Assembly: GCF_036013955.1 (NCBI RefSeq)
Contig: NZ_CP107903.1
Coordinates: forward strand, 1,488,001 to 1,552,000
Length of the DNA stretch: 64,000 bases
From: Streptomyces sp. NBC_00459
Lineage (GTDB): Bacteria; Actinomycetota; Actinomycetes; Streptomycetales; Streptomycetaceae
Direction: 5' to 3'
Shown here: one piece after another, positions 18,073 through 27,118 of the stretch
How positions within the stretch are numbered: the stretch's first letter is position 1
Layout of the letters: every line of letters starts with the position of its first letter
The notes under the pieces: generated by a model
Told to the model about the DNA's origin: nothing
The model's input: the letters and a program-made list of their open reading frames with translations, nothing else
Database searches by the model: none
Made by a program: the position numbers and the translations under genes

Positions 18073-19653
18073 ATGGACCAGCCCCACCTGGACCAATCGC
18101 TCATGAACACCGACGTGTTCGACTATGTGGTGGTGGGCGGTGGCACCGCGGGCAACGTGGTGGCCGCCCGGCTCTCGGAGGACCCGTCCGTCACCGTGTG
18201 CGTGCTGGAGGCGGGCCCGAGCGACGTCGGCGACGACGACGTCCTCAGACTGGAGCGCTGGATGGGCCTGCTGGATTCCGGCTACGACTGGGACTACCCG
18301 GTCGAGCCGCAGTCCAGCGGCAACAGCTTCATGCGGCACGCCCGTGCGAAGGTGCTCGGCGGCTGCTCGTCCCACAACTCCTGCATCGCCTTCTGGGCCC
18401 CGGCCGAGGATCTCGACGACTGGGCGGCGGTCGGCTGTACGGGCTGGAGCGCGGCCGATCTCTTCCCCCTCTACCGGCGCCTGGAGACCAACGACGCCCC
18501 CGGCGACCACCACGGCCGCACCGGCCCGGTGAAGCTCCGCACGCTCAAGAGCGAGGACCCGTGCGGCGCCGCCCTGCTGGAGGCGTGCGCACAGGCGGGC
18601 ATCCCGACCACGCCCTTCAACACCGGCGACACCGTGGTCCGCGGGGCCAACTGGTTCCAGATCAACTCCGACGAGAACAACATCCGTCAGTCGTCCTCCG
18701 TCGCCTATCTCCACCCGGTCATGGGCAGGCGGCCGAACCTGGAGGTACGCACGGGGGTGCGCGCGAAGCAGCTCGTGCTGAACGGGCGCCGGTGTGTGGG
18801 CGCCGAGTACCTCGACCCGGATCTCATCCACACGAGGACCGTACGGGCCCGCCGCGAGGTCATCGTGTCGTGCGGTGCGATCGACACCCCGAAGCTGCTG
18901 ATGCTGTCCGGCATCGGACCGGCCGAGCAACTGCGCGAGGTCGGCGTCGAGGTGGTCGTGGACTCGGCGGGGGTCGGCGAGAACCTCCAGGACCACCCCG
19001 AGGGCGTCATCATGTGGGACGCCAAGCAGCCGATGACCACGACGTCCAGTCAGTGGTGGGAGGCGGGCATCTTCTACGACACCGAACCGGGCCTGGACCG
19101 GCCCGACCTGATGTTCCACTACGGCTCGGTGCCGTTCGACATGAACACGGCGCGTTGGGGCTATCCGACCTCGGAGAACGCGTTCTGCCTCACCCCCAAC
19201 GTGACCCGGGCGAAGTCACGCGGCACGGTGCGGCTGCGCACCCGCGACTACCGGGACAAGCCGATGGTCGATCCGCGGTACTTCACGCACGAGCACGACG
19301 CGCGGGTGATGACGTACGGGCTGAAGCTGGCACGCCGGATCGCCGCGCAGCCCGCGCTGAGCGGCTGGGCGGGGGCGGAACTGGCCCCCGGGCCGGACGT
19401 CCGGACGGACGACGAGCTGCTGGACTACATCCACAAGACCCACAACACCGTCTACCACCCGGCCTGCACGGTGAAGATGGGCGCGGACGATGACGCCTCG
19501 GCACCGCTGGACGCGCGACTGCGCGTCAAGGGGGTCTCCGGGTTGCGGGTTGCCGACGGGTCGGTGATGCCTGATCTGGTGTCGGTGAATCCGTGTATCA
19601 CGACGATGATGATCGGGGAGAAGTGCGCTGACCTGTTGAAGGGGGACGCATAG
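18073..19653 (+). CDS. codA: Choline oxidase (GMC oxidoreductase)
   Basis: 526-aa FAD enzyme predicted to oxidise choline to betaine aldehyde and on to glycine betaine, using O2. It has the Rossmann motif YVVVGGGTAGNVVAARL. Segments recalled from Arthrobacter choline oxidase include AKVLGGCSSHNSCIAFWAP (H101 aligns with the FAD-linking His99), DHPEGV and KTHNTVYHP (H462 aligns with catalytic His466); N506 in VNPCIT aligns with Asn510. These favour CodA over the membrane-linked dehydrogenase BetA. The start at ATG 18073 follows GAAGGAGG. It is the third gene of the betB-permease-codA operon and converges on the SMC-like gene. Confidence 0.85.
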   Translation: MDQPHLDQSLMNTDVFDYVVVGGGTAGNVVAARLSEDPSVTVCVLEAGPSDVGDDDVLRLERWMGLLDSGYDWDYPVEPQSSGNSFMRHARAKVLGGCSSHNSCIAFWAPAEDLDDWAAVGCTGWSAADLFPLYRRLETNDAPGDHHGRTGPVKLRTLKSEDPCGAALLEACAQAGIPTTPFNTGDTVVRGANWFQINSDENNIRQSSSVAYLHPVMGRRPNLEVRTGVRAKQLVLNGRRCVGAEYLDPDLIHTRTVRARREVIVSCGAIDTPKLLMLSGIGPAEQLREVGVEVVVDSAGVGENLQDHPEGVIMWDAKQPMTTTSSQWWEAGIFYDTEPGLDRPDLMFHYGSVPFDMNTARWGYPTSENAFCLTPNVTRAKSRGTVRLRTRDYRDKPMVDPRYFTHEHDARVMTYGLKLARRIAAQPALSGWAGAELAPGPDVRTDDELLDYIHKTHNTVYHPACTVKMGADDDASAPLDARLRVKGVSGLRVADGSVMPDLVSVNPCITTMMIGEKCADLLKGDA

Positions 19654-19669
19654 GGGCGGTGCGGACAGT

Positions 19670-19710
19670 GGGGAACTGCGGCGCCACTGTGGCTGGTCGC
19701 GCAGTTCCCC
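19670..19710. terminator. Bidirectional terminator, codA / SMC-like gene
   Basis: Perfect 11-bp inverted repeat: GGGGAACTGCG at 19670-19680 and CGCAGTTCCCC at 19700-19710, with a 19-nt loop. It lies between two convergent stop codons. One arm belongs to the 30-bp dispersed intergenic repeat at 19691-19720. Confidence 0.75.
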
Positions 19711-19720
19711 GCGCCCCTAG
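19691..19720 (-). repeat. Dispersed intergenic repeat, copy 1
   Basis: Reverse-strand copy of a 30-bp element beginning CTAGGGGCGCGGGGAACTGC and ending with GCGACCAGCC. It is identical to the copy at 59157-59186 and nearly identical to 25403-25432. All three copies are intergenic. Confidence 0.85.
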
Positions 19721-22700
19721 GGGGTTGCCCCTGAGGGAGTTGGCTGTGTCGGGCGTTTGAACATTCGCGTCGCCGTGATCTCACTGTGCACCGCGTCCCC
19801 CTCCCCGGCCGGGGCCTGCTGAGGCAGCCCCGGCCGGAGGTGTTCCTCCACGCGGATGTACTTCAGACCCGCGCGGAGGTCCGCGTCGTTGCGGAGGCGG
19901 ATGACCAGGGGGAACTCGGCGAGCGCGGTCGTGTCGAACAGGCCGGTGGTGTAGAGGAGTTGGACTCCCAGCGCGTCGGACACGGCTCGCTGGAGCTCCA
20001 GCAGGTACGTCGCGTTGGCGCGCCCGATGGGGTTGTCGAGGAACAGCGTGCCGGCGTGCCGGTGCTTGTCGCGGCCCCGGTCATTGCTGCGCAGCGCGGC
20101 CATCGTGCAGTACAGGGCGATGGCCGCGGTGAGCAGCTGACCGCCCGAGAACACGTCTCCCATCTGTCCGACGGGCACGCGCTCGGCGCGCAGTACGGCG
20201 TCGGGCTTGAGGATCTCGACGGCGATTCCCTTGGGCTGGAGTGCGGCGCCGACTCCCCTCAGGAGGAGGGACATTCCGTCCCGGCGCAGGTCGGAGTTCT
20301 TCTTCACGGCCGCCCGGGTCGCCTCGTCGATGACCTCACCGAGCCGCTCGGTGAGCGTCGCCTGGTCGGGCTCCTCGAACCGGATGCGCAGGAACTCCTG
20401 CCCGGACCACTCGCCGAGCCCCTCGGGCAGCCGGGACAGCCGCTGCGCGGACCGCAGGGTGGCCAGCGCCGACTCCACCAGCCCGCGCAGCCGGTCCACG
20501 ATCGAGTCCCGGTTCCGCTCCAGCTGTGCCAACTCGTCGGTCAGGACCCGGAGTCGGGGGGCGAAGGCGTCGGCCCACTTCTGCGCGTGCTCGGGCAGCG
20601 AGGACGCGGGCAGTTCACGGATCTGCTGGCGGGCGGGTGTGCGCACCGCCTCGTAGCGCGTGGAGTTGGCGTGCCGTACGAGGATGTCGCTCGCCTCGCG
20701 CACGGCGCCCTCGGCTGCCGACAGGTCGGCGGCGAAGCCGCGCAGGGAACGGCGGGCCTCGGCCGCCGACTGACGTGCTTCCTCCGGGCTGCCGGGGTAG
20801 GGCTCCGGGGCTTCCTGGTCGTCGTCGGACGCGTGCTCGCGCATCAGGTCGCGGAGCATCGCGGCGATCTCGTCGAACCCGGAGGCCGCGTCCTCGGCCG
20901 CCCGGTGGGAACCGAGAAGTTCGGCGTGCGCCTCCCTGGCCCGGGTCAACGCCTCGCTCCGGGAAGCGAGTTCGGCGGTGGCGGTGCGCAGCAGGGCCTG
21001 GGCGTGCTCGGCGTCGCGGGGGACGAGTTCCTCGGCCAGCTCGGTGTGTGCCTCGCCGTCCTCGGGCGCGTGCCGCTCGGCCTCGCCGCGCAGTCGCCCG
21101 AGCTGCTCGCTGGCCGTGGACACCCGGGTCTCCAGGAGCTGCACGAGTTCCTCGGCCCGCGCGGAGGCGGCCTGCCGGGACGGTCCGTCGGATCCGTCGG
21201 GCGACTGCAACATCTGCTCGGCGCGCGTACGTACCTTGTTGCTCAGCCGGTCCAGCTCCGCACGACCGGCGCTCTCCTCGCTCTCGGACCGCGCCTGCTC
21301 GGCCCGCAGGTCGGCTCCGACGCCGACCTTCTCGTACAGCTGGGACGCCGCCCGGTAGGCCTCTCGGAGAGCGGGCAGCGACGACTTGGCGGCCTCCTCG
21401 TCGGCTTCCGGTACATCATCGGGGGCGCCCGCGATCTCCGCGCGCTCGGCGCGCAGGGCGCGGGCCGTGCGGCGCGCGTCGTCGGCGGCGCGCTGGGTGG
21501 CTCGCCGGTCCTCGTCGGCGGACCGGGCACGCTCCAGCAGTGCCTGTGCGCGGGCCTCCGACTCGACGGCCTCGTCGGCCAGTTCACGCACCTTGACCTG
21601 CCATCCGGCACGTTCGCGCAGCCGGTACGCCAGTCCGGCGAGCGCGTCGGCGGCGCGTCGGGCCCGCTGGGCGGACTCCTGCCGCTCGTCCCGCACCCGG
21701 GACGCCTCGCTCGCCACCTCGTCGGCCTCGGCCCGTACGGTCCGCGCCTCGGCCAGCTCGGCCTCGGTCTCCTCGGCGAAGGCGCGCGCGTCGTGCGCGG
21801 CCCGGGCCAGCTCGACGAGCCGCCCGGCCGGACAGCCCGTACGCCAGGACGTGAGGCGCGCGGCCAGTTCCCGGTCCTTCCCGAGCCGGGCCGCGAGCGT
21901 GCGGATCTCCTCCTCCCGCTCACCCGCCCGGGCCCGTAGCGCCTGTCGTTCCTCGTCGGCGGCGTGCTCGTCGTGCATGGCCGGGTTCGGCGGTACGAGG
22001 AACACGTCGCCGTCGCCCGGTCCCGGGGCCGGAGTGGGGGCGAGCAGGGCGGCTGCCGTACCGACCGCCACGGCCGACCGGGGCAGCAGGGCCGCCTCGG
22101 CAAGGGTCTCGCGGGCACGCGCGTGCGTGCCGGGGTCGGTGATGATGACGCCGTCGACGAGTTCGGGGCGGGCGGCCAGCACGCGCGCGTGGTCGGCGGG
22201 GTCGACGGCCTGGGCGAGATAGCGCCAGCCGGGCAGCGCGGGAATGCCGTGTTCGCCGAGGAACTCGACGGTGGCCAGCACGTCGGGGCCGGGCGGCAGC
22301 AGTCCGCCGTCACCGAGCGCGCCGAGGATCCGGGCGTCGTCGGCCGCACCTGTCCGCAGCTCGAAGAGCTGCCGCTCGGCGGAGGTGACCCCATCGTCGA
22401 GCAGTTCACGGAGTTCGTCGGCGAAGCGGTCCAGCTCCTCGGAGGTCAGGGGACCTTCGTCGGCGGCCCGGGGGACGGCCTTTCCTCCGGCGCCGCTGTC
22501 CTCGCCCTCGCTCGCGCCCTGCTGGTGCGGCAGCGCGGCCCGGGCTCGCTGCCGCGCACCACCGGCGGACGGCAGGCTCAGCAGTTCGGCGAGCCGTTCC
22601 TCCGCCGCGAGGGCCTCGGCGATGCGCCGCTCGGCGTCGTACGCCCGCTCGGCCGCCGTGGCGGCATCCGCCGCGCGGGCCGCCGTCAGCTCTGCGCGGG

Positions 22701-24411
22701 ATTCTGCGGACGCCGCCTCACGCGCGTGCTCGGAAGCCCGCCGGGAGGCCTCACGGGTGGTGTCCCAGGCCTCGACGGCCGTCTTCTCGGCGTCGCTTGC
22801 GGCGAGTGCGGCCCGTGCCGGATCCGCGTCGGGGGCGCTGTCGTCGAGCCAGCCCGCGCGCACGGCCTCGGCGGTCTCCTGCTCGACCTCGCTCAGCCGC
22901 TGCCGCAGATGCCCGACCTCACTGCGGGCGCGCTGCGCCTCGGTGGCCGCGCCGGTCGAGTCCCGGTGGGCGACCTCGCTGACCTCCTGAAGGGCGGCGG
23001 ACCGCTCCTCCTCCTCGTTGGCGAGCGCCTCAGCGCCTTCCGCGGCCGAGTGCAGCGCCCGTACGAGGTCGACGGCCGCCTTGGCGCGGGCGGCGAGCGC
23101 CGGGGCCGCGTCCCGTTCGGCCTCGCGGATCGCGACGGCCACGCGCGCGGAGCGGTCGGCGGCGGCGCGGTGCCGCAGGACGACCTCGGCGGCCTGCCAG
23201 GCGGAGTGCATGGTGCGCGCGTCGGCCAGTTCGCGCTTCTGCGCGGCTGCCGTCTTCTCCGCCGCCGCGAGTGCCAGCGAGGCGTGCCGGAAGGCGAGTT
23301 CGGCGGCGATCAGCGCGCTGCGCTCCCGGCCGCCCTCGGAATGGGTGACGGCATAGGCCGCGGCGGTGACCCGCTGGGCGAGATCGCCGGCCCGGACGCG
23401 TTCCTGGACGCCCCGCGCGGACAGCCGGCGGGCGAGGGTGCGCGTACGCCGCTCCGCACCCGCGTGGACGTCCCGCGCGCGGGAACGTGTCTCCGCGGCC
23501 TCGACGATCCGGCCGAGCAGGTCCACGGACCCGGCGGTGAAGTCCCGTTCGGCGATCAGTTCGGACCGTCGCCCCAGCTTGTTGCCGAAGCCGCCGACCA
23601 GGTCGGCGAGCCCGTCCGTGTCCCGGGTGTCGGTGACCGCGCGCAGCAGCAGGTCGGTGAAGTCGGAGTCCTTCTTGACCGCGAAGAGGCCGGCGGCCTC
23701 ACCCTCGTCGGCGTTCATCTCCCGCTGGTAGCGGAAGAGTTCGGGGTCGAGACCCAGCTCCCCCAGATGCTCGATCCAGCGGTCGTGGATCTCCTCCCAG
23801 TGCACTTCGAGATGCGGATACGCCTTGCCCGCCTCGGTGATCGCGTCCCGGAAGCCCTTCATCGTCCGCCGCCGCCCCTGGGCACCGGAGGCACCCTCCA
23901 CCGGCGGCCGTACGGCGGTGGACTCCGCGACGGGAAGGTTGTCGAGGCTCAGTCCCGGACCGGGCCGGAAGGAGTACCAGGCCTCGGCGAACTTCCGCGG
24001 ATCGTTGGAGACCTGCCGCCCCCGCCACTCGCTCGCCTTGCCGACCACCACCAGCTCGCCGGTGAGCGTGTGCTGCCACTCCAGGACCACATGGCCGCAG
24101 TCGTCGGCGAGCAGGAACTTCCGCAGCACGCCGGAACTGGCGCCACCGAGCGTGTTGCGGTGGCCCGGCAGCATCACGGAGAAGATCAGCTTGAGGAGTA
24201 CGGACTTGCCGCCGCCGTTCTCCAGGAAGAGCACGCCCGCCGGCGCGGGCCGACGCGGCGGTCCGACGGGCTCGTCCTCGAAGAACTCCGCCTGGGTGGG
24301 CGCGGGGTCGGGCACCGGCTCGCCGACACCCCGCAGGTCAAGCACGGTGTCGGCGTAGCGCGCACCGGCAGGACCGATGGAGTAGAGGCGGACCCGGGAC
24401 AGCTCGTACAT
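19717..24411 (-). CDS. SMC/MukB/JetC-like ATPase of a condensin-type operon
   Basis: 1564-aa SMC-like protein from ATG 24411; the open frame runs back to 24678 but that part shadows the upstream gene. It has an N-terminal ATPase half with Walker A FLENGGGKSVLL (K69), a very long Ala/Glu/Arg-rich coiled coil interrupted by a globular hinge-like middle (about residues 630-830), and a C-terminal half with ABC signature FSGGQLLTAAIALY (1421-1434) and Walker B GTLFLDNPIG (D1459). The residue after the Walker B Asp is Asn1460, where SMC proteins usually have the catalytic Glu. The size resembles MukB (about 1480) more than JetC (about 1100). With the two upstream genes it should form a DNA-loop-extruding complex. 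Confidence 0.82.
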   Translation of the reverse strand: MYELSRVRLYSIGPAGARYADTVLDLRGVGEPVPDPAPTQAEFFEDEPVGPPRRPAPAGVLFLENGGGKSVLLKLIFSVMLPGHRNTLGGASSGVLRKFLLADDCGHVVLEWQHTLTGELVVVGKASEWRGRQVSNDPRKFAEAWYSFRPGPGLSLDNLPVAESTAVRPPVEGASGAQGRRRTMKGFRDAITEAGKAYPHLEVHWEEIHDRWIEHLGELGLDPELFRYQREMNADEGEAAGLFAVKKDSDFTDLLLRAVTDTRDTDGLADLVGGFGNKLGRRSELIAERDFTAGSVDLLGRIVEAAETRSRARDVHAGAERRTRTLARRLSARGVQERVRAGDLAQRVTAAAYAVTHSEGGRERSALIAAELAFRHASLALAAAEKTAAAQKRELADARTMHSAWQAAEVVLRHRAAADRSARVAVAIREAERDAAPALAARAKAAVDLVRALHSAAEGAEALANEEEERSAALQEVSEVAHRDSTGAATEAQRARSEVGHLRQRLSEVEQETAEAVRAGWLDDSAPDADPARAALAASDAEKTAVEAWDTTREASRRASEHAREAASAESRAELTAARAADAATAAERAYDAERRIAEALAAEERLAELLSLPSAGGARQRARAALPHQQGASEGEDSGAGGKAVPRAADEGPLTSEELDRFADELRELLDDGVTSAERQLFELRTGAADDARILGALGDGGLLPPGPDVLATVEFLGEHGIPALPGWRYLAQAVDPADHARVLAARPELVDGVIITDPGTHARARETLAEAALLPRSAVAVGTAAALLAPTPAPGPGDGDVFLVPPNPAMHDEHAADEERQALRARAGEREEEIRTLAARLGKDRELAARLTSWRTGCPAGRLVELARAAHDARAFAEETEAELAEARTVRAEADEVASEASRVRDERQESAQRARRAADALAGLAYRLRERAGWQVKVRELADEAVESEARAQALLERARSADEDRRATQRAADDARRTARALRAERAEIAGAPDDVPEADEEAAKSSLPALREAYRAASQLYEKVGVGADLRAEQARSESEESAGRAELDRLSNKVRTRAEQMLQSPDGSDGPSRQAASARAEELVQLLETRVSTASEQLGRLRGEAERHAPEDGEAHTELAEELVPRDAEHAQALLRTATAELASRSEALTRAREAHAELLGSHRAAEDAASGFDEIAAMLRDLMREHASDDDQEAPEPYPGSPEEARQSAAEARRSLRGFAADLSAAEGAVREASDILVRHANSTRYEAVRTPARQQIRELPASSLPEHAQKWADAFAPRLRVLTDELAQLERNRDSIVDRLRGLVESALATLRSAQRLSRLPEGLGEWSGQEFLRIRFEEPDQATLTERLGEVIDEATRAAVKKNSDLRRDGMSLLLRGVGAALQPKGIAVEILKPDAVLRAERVPVGQMGDVFSGGQLLTAAIALYCTMAALRSNDRGRDKHRHAGTLFLDNPIGRANATYLLELQRAVSDALGVQLLYTTGLFDTTALAEFPLVIRLRNDADLRAGLKYIRVEEHLRPGLPQQAPAGEGDAVHSEITATRMFKRPTQPTPSGATP

Positions 24412-24475
24412 GGCGGGACTCTCGTAGTCGTAAGGGAGTAGTCGGGTTGGGGTGCGAAGGGAGTCGGGGCGGCGG

Positions 24476-25357
24476 TCAGGAGTGGTGGAAGGGCAGTCCG
24501 GCGTCGGCCACCAGCTCCAGGTCGTCGGTGTCCTCGGCGGGCAGCAGCGTCGGCGTCCCGTCGGTGACCGGCACGACACCCAGCTCCAGCAGCTCGGCCA
24601 TGGCGGCGTTGCCGGCCATGTCCCGGACCTGGAGCTGGTAGCGGGCTGTCGTCCGATACGTGCCGCCGTTGTCGTCACCCGTGCGCTGGAGGAAGCCGGA
24701 GTCGGTGAGGAAGGCGACGGCCTTGCCGACGATGCCGGTCGTCGAACCGGCCGGTCTCCGCGCGTCCTTGGTGGCCCCCGTGGCGCTCCGCCTCATCCAG
24801 ATGCGCCAGGCGGCCTCTAGTCCCGGGGCGTCGCTGACCGGGTCGGTGTTCTCGCCCTGCGCCTCGGCGCGCTCCTCCAGCCGCCGACAGGCCTGGCGGA
24901 CGAAGGCCTCGACCCCGTTGACGGTGACGCGCCCGATGTAGCCGTCGTCGGCGAGATCCTCGGGGCGCGGAAACGCCATGGCGGCGACGGCGAGATGGGC
25001 GAGCCCGTGCAGAAAACGGTCCGAGCCGTCGGCGGACGTACGCCGTGCGTAGTCCCCCATCCGCACGGCGAAGACGGAGTCCTCGGCGGCGGTCACCGCC
25101 ATCCCCGCGCGCGGGGACACCTCCAGCACGACCAGCCCCAGCCCGGCGGCCACGGCGTCGGCGAGCCGGGCGAAGGCCGAGTCCTCGCGATACCGCCGCA
25201 GCAACTCGGCGTACTCCTGGTCCCGTGCGGCCTGAAGCTTGGGCTGAAGCCCAAAGGCGACCAGCCGCGCGGCGTCAGCGGCATCGGCAGGAGTCACAGC
25301 GGCAGTGGCCGGGGCCGCCACGACCTCCGGCTCACTCCGGTCGACGAGCTCATTCAC
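24476..25357 (-). CDS. MukE/JetB-like KITE subunit
   Basis: 293-aa protein from GTG 25357 behind AGGGAG. After a flexible N-terminus it has an alpha/beta winged-helix-like body with GLVVLEVSPRAGMAVTAAED, DGYIGRVTVNGVEAFVRQA and a second wing near GIVGKAVAFLTDSGFLQRTG...YRTTARYQLQVRDMAGN. This fits a tandem winged-helix KITE protein (MukE, MksE, JetB). It lies 64 bp upstream of the SMC gene and 112 bp downstream of the kleisin-like gene. The assignment rests on architecture and gene order; sequence similarity to MukE itself is low by eye. Confidence 0.68.
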   Translation of the reverse strand: MNELVDRSEPEVVAAPATAAVTPADAADAARLVAFGLQPKLQAARDQEYAELLRRYREDSAFARLADAVAAGLGLVVLEVSPRAGMAVTAAEDSVFAVRMGDYARRTSADGSDRFLHGLAHLAVAAMAFPRPEDLADDGYIGRVTVNGVEAFVRQACRRLEERAEAQGENTDPVSDAPGLEAAWRIWMRRSATGATKDARRPAGSTTGIVGKAVAFLTDSGFLQRTGDDNGGTYRTTARYQLQVRDMAGNAAMAELLELGVVPVTDGTPTLLPAEDTDDLELVADAGLPFHHS

Positions 25358-25402
25358 AGCTGCAACTCCCTGTTCTTGTAAGCGAGGGGACGGCCGACTC
25401 GC

Positions 25403-25432
25403 CTAGGGGCGCGGGGAACTGCGCGACAAGCC
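25403..25432 (+). repeat. Dispersed intergenic repeat, copy 2 (inside the condensin-like operon)
   Basis: Near-identical copy of the 30-bp element at 59157-59186 (one base differs), inside the 112-bp gap between the kleisin-like and KITE-like genes. It could modulate transcription between operon members. No matching second arm is present here. Confidence 0.8.
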
Positions 25433-25469
25433 GCGGCGGGTCCGCACCCGGGCGACAACCTCAGCCCGA

Positions 25470-26996
25470 TCACGCTGCCTCCGACCTGCCGGCGGCCATC
25501 CCCACCGCGTCCAGCAACGCCATCCCCACGATCAGATCGGCGCCACCGAATTCCGGATCGTCCAGCTCCGTCCCGTCATCGACGGCGAACAACAACTTCT
25601 CCTCGCCCTGCCGATAGGCCGTCCCCACCGGCGGACTGGCCGCGTGCACGGCCAGCAGGGCCACCAGGTAGGGAAGTTCCGTGTCGCGAAGGCGCGCCTC
25701 TGCCAGCAACCCCGACAAGCGCCGAGGCGCGTCGGCGGGGAGATCCAGCAACTCCATCGCCGCCGCCAACTGCTCCTCGCTGAACCGGCTGTCGTCCGGC
25801 GTGGCGATCAGGTCCGGCTCCGGCATCTCCGCCCCGAGATGCTCCCGTTCCACCGGTGGCGTCAGCAGTATGTCCACGAGGTCGCCGACGCGGACCGACA
25901 CCGGCGCACGAAGCCCCGTCCCGCGCGCGAAGAACGCGTCCGTGACCCGCACCGCCGCCTCCAGGGGCAACGGCAGCACAGGGGCGAGCAGATGGCCGTA
26001 CAGGTCTGTCCCCGAGGACGTCATCGGTGTCGCGAAGGCCTGTCGGTCCTGCTCCGCGCGGAACAGCGGCCCCGCCTCCAGCAGCCGGGACTGGAGCAGC
26101 GTGTGCCGCCGGATGCAGTCCTTGACGATGTCGACGAGTTCGGCGGCACGCCGTTTCTGCTCCGGGTCCTCGGACTCGTCACGGGCCTTGCGGATGTTGG
26201 TCAGGATCGCGTTCTCATGTCGGTAGCGGTCGGCGACATGGTCGAGGGCCTCGGCGATCATGTCGGGGACGGTCTCGAGCCAGTCCACCGCGCGCACGTT
26301 GCGCCGGGTCGCGTCCAGCGCCCTGCGCAGGGTCTCCGAGTACTGCACGGTCCGGTAGCGGGCCTGCTCCGCGGCGAGCTGGGCGTCGGCCAGCCGGCCC
26401 CGGCTGATCAGCACCTCCAGCTTGACCTCGGCGGCGATCTGGGCGCTGGTGACATCGGTGTCGAGGGCGCCGACGAGTACGTTGACCGCCTCGTCCGTCG
26501 TACGGAGGTAGACGCTTCCGCCGTACCCCGGGACCTCTTCGATCAGCTTGAAGTCGTAGTCGCGGCGTACATACGTACCGTCCGGCGCGAACGTGCCGTA
26601 TACGGCCCGGAAGCCGCGGTCGACGCTGCCGACGTTGATCAGGTTCTCCAGGACCCAGCGGGCGACGCGCTCGTGTTCGGTGACGGGCCGCTGCGGGGCC
26701 TGGGCGGCGATGCGCGGGATGAGGCGGGCGACGATCTGGTCGTGGTCGGCGCCGGTGTCGAAGTCCATGTTCAGGGTGACCAGGTCGATGGCCGAGAGGG
26801 CCACCTCCGCCATGCCGTACACCGAGTACTCGCCCGCGAGATTCGCCTTGCGCGCGTCCAGGTCGTGGAGCGGGGCGGTGCAGGCGAGCGCACGCAGACG
26901 CCGCGCCAGGCCCTCGTCGGCGGCCGGGCCCGGAGCGGGGCGCGGCCCCGCGCTGAGCTGGGGCGGAACGCTGTCCGTCGATGCAGGCGAAGTCAC
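25470..26996 (-). CDS. MukF/JetA-like kleisin subunit
   Basis: 508-aa protein from GTG 26996; a TTG 30 nt upstream is less likely. The N-terminal part carries winged-helix-like segments (HERVARWVLENLINVG, YVRRDYDFKLIEEV, YLRTTDEAVNVLVGAL). A long helical middle follows, with EVKLEVLISRGRLADAQLAAE, SETLRRALDATRRNVRAVDW and HVADRYRHENAILTNIRKARDE, the pattern of MukF/JetA helical bundles. An acidic C-terminal domain follows. It is first in the kleisin-KITE-SMC order, as in Wadjet jetABC and mks operons. TAGTCT 7 bp upstream of the GTG could be a -10 giving a leaderless mRNA. No JetD/MksG gene lies on either side. Confidence 0.7.
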   Translation of the reverse strand: MTSPASTDSVPPQLSAGPRPAPGPAADEGLARRLRALACTAPLHDLDARKANLAGEYSVYGMAEVALSAIDLVTLNMDFDTGADHDQIVARLIPRIAAQAPQRPVTEHERVARWVLENLINVGSVDRGFRAVYGTFAPDGTYVRRDYDFKLIEEVPGYGGSVYLRTTDEAVNVLVGALDTDVTSAQIAAEVKLEVLISRGRLADAQLAAEQARYRTVQYSETLRRALDATRRNVRAVDWLETVPDMIAEALDHVADRYRHENAILTNIRKARDESEDPEQKRRAAELVDIVKDCIRRHTLLQSRLLEAGPLFRAEQDRQAFATPMTSSGTDLYGHLLAPVLPLPLEAAVRVTDAFFARGTGLRAPVSVRVGDLVDILLTPPVEREHLGAEMPEPDLIATPDDSRFSEEQLAAAMELLDLPADAPRRLSGLLAEARLRDTELPYLVALLAVHAASPPVGTAYRQGEEKLLFAVDDGTELDDPEFGGADLIVGMALLDAVGMAAGRSEAA

Positions 26997-27118
26997 GGTG
27001 CACAGACTAGGTCCTCGGTCTGACAACGACCCAAACGACTCAGAAGCGACCCGCCGTCACCCCGCCACCGTGCCGTTGACGCCCTGCGGAACACCGCAGG
27101 TCCCGAACCCCGTACCGG

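Noticed and set aside
19587..19601. Apparent loss of catalytic Asn in the choline oxidase (VNPCIT instead of VNPNIT)
   Set aside because: Counting against the recalled Arthrobacter enzyme shows that Asn510 is the first Asn (of NP), which is conserved as N506; only a neighbouring residue differs.
21964..24441. 825-codon plus-strand frame opposite the SMC-like gene
   Set aside because: Gly/Arg/Val-rich antisense shadow; the minus-strand frame has Walker A, ABC signature and coiled coil.
24412..24678. N-terminal extension of the SMC-like frame
   Set aside because: It overlaps the KITE-like gene in another frame and reads as Pro/Ser/Thr/Trp-rich noise; coding begins at ATG 24411.
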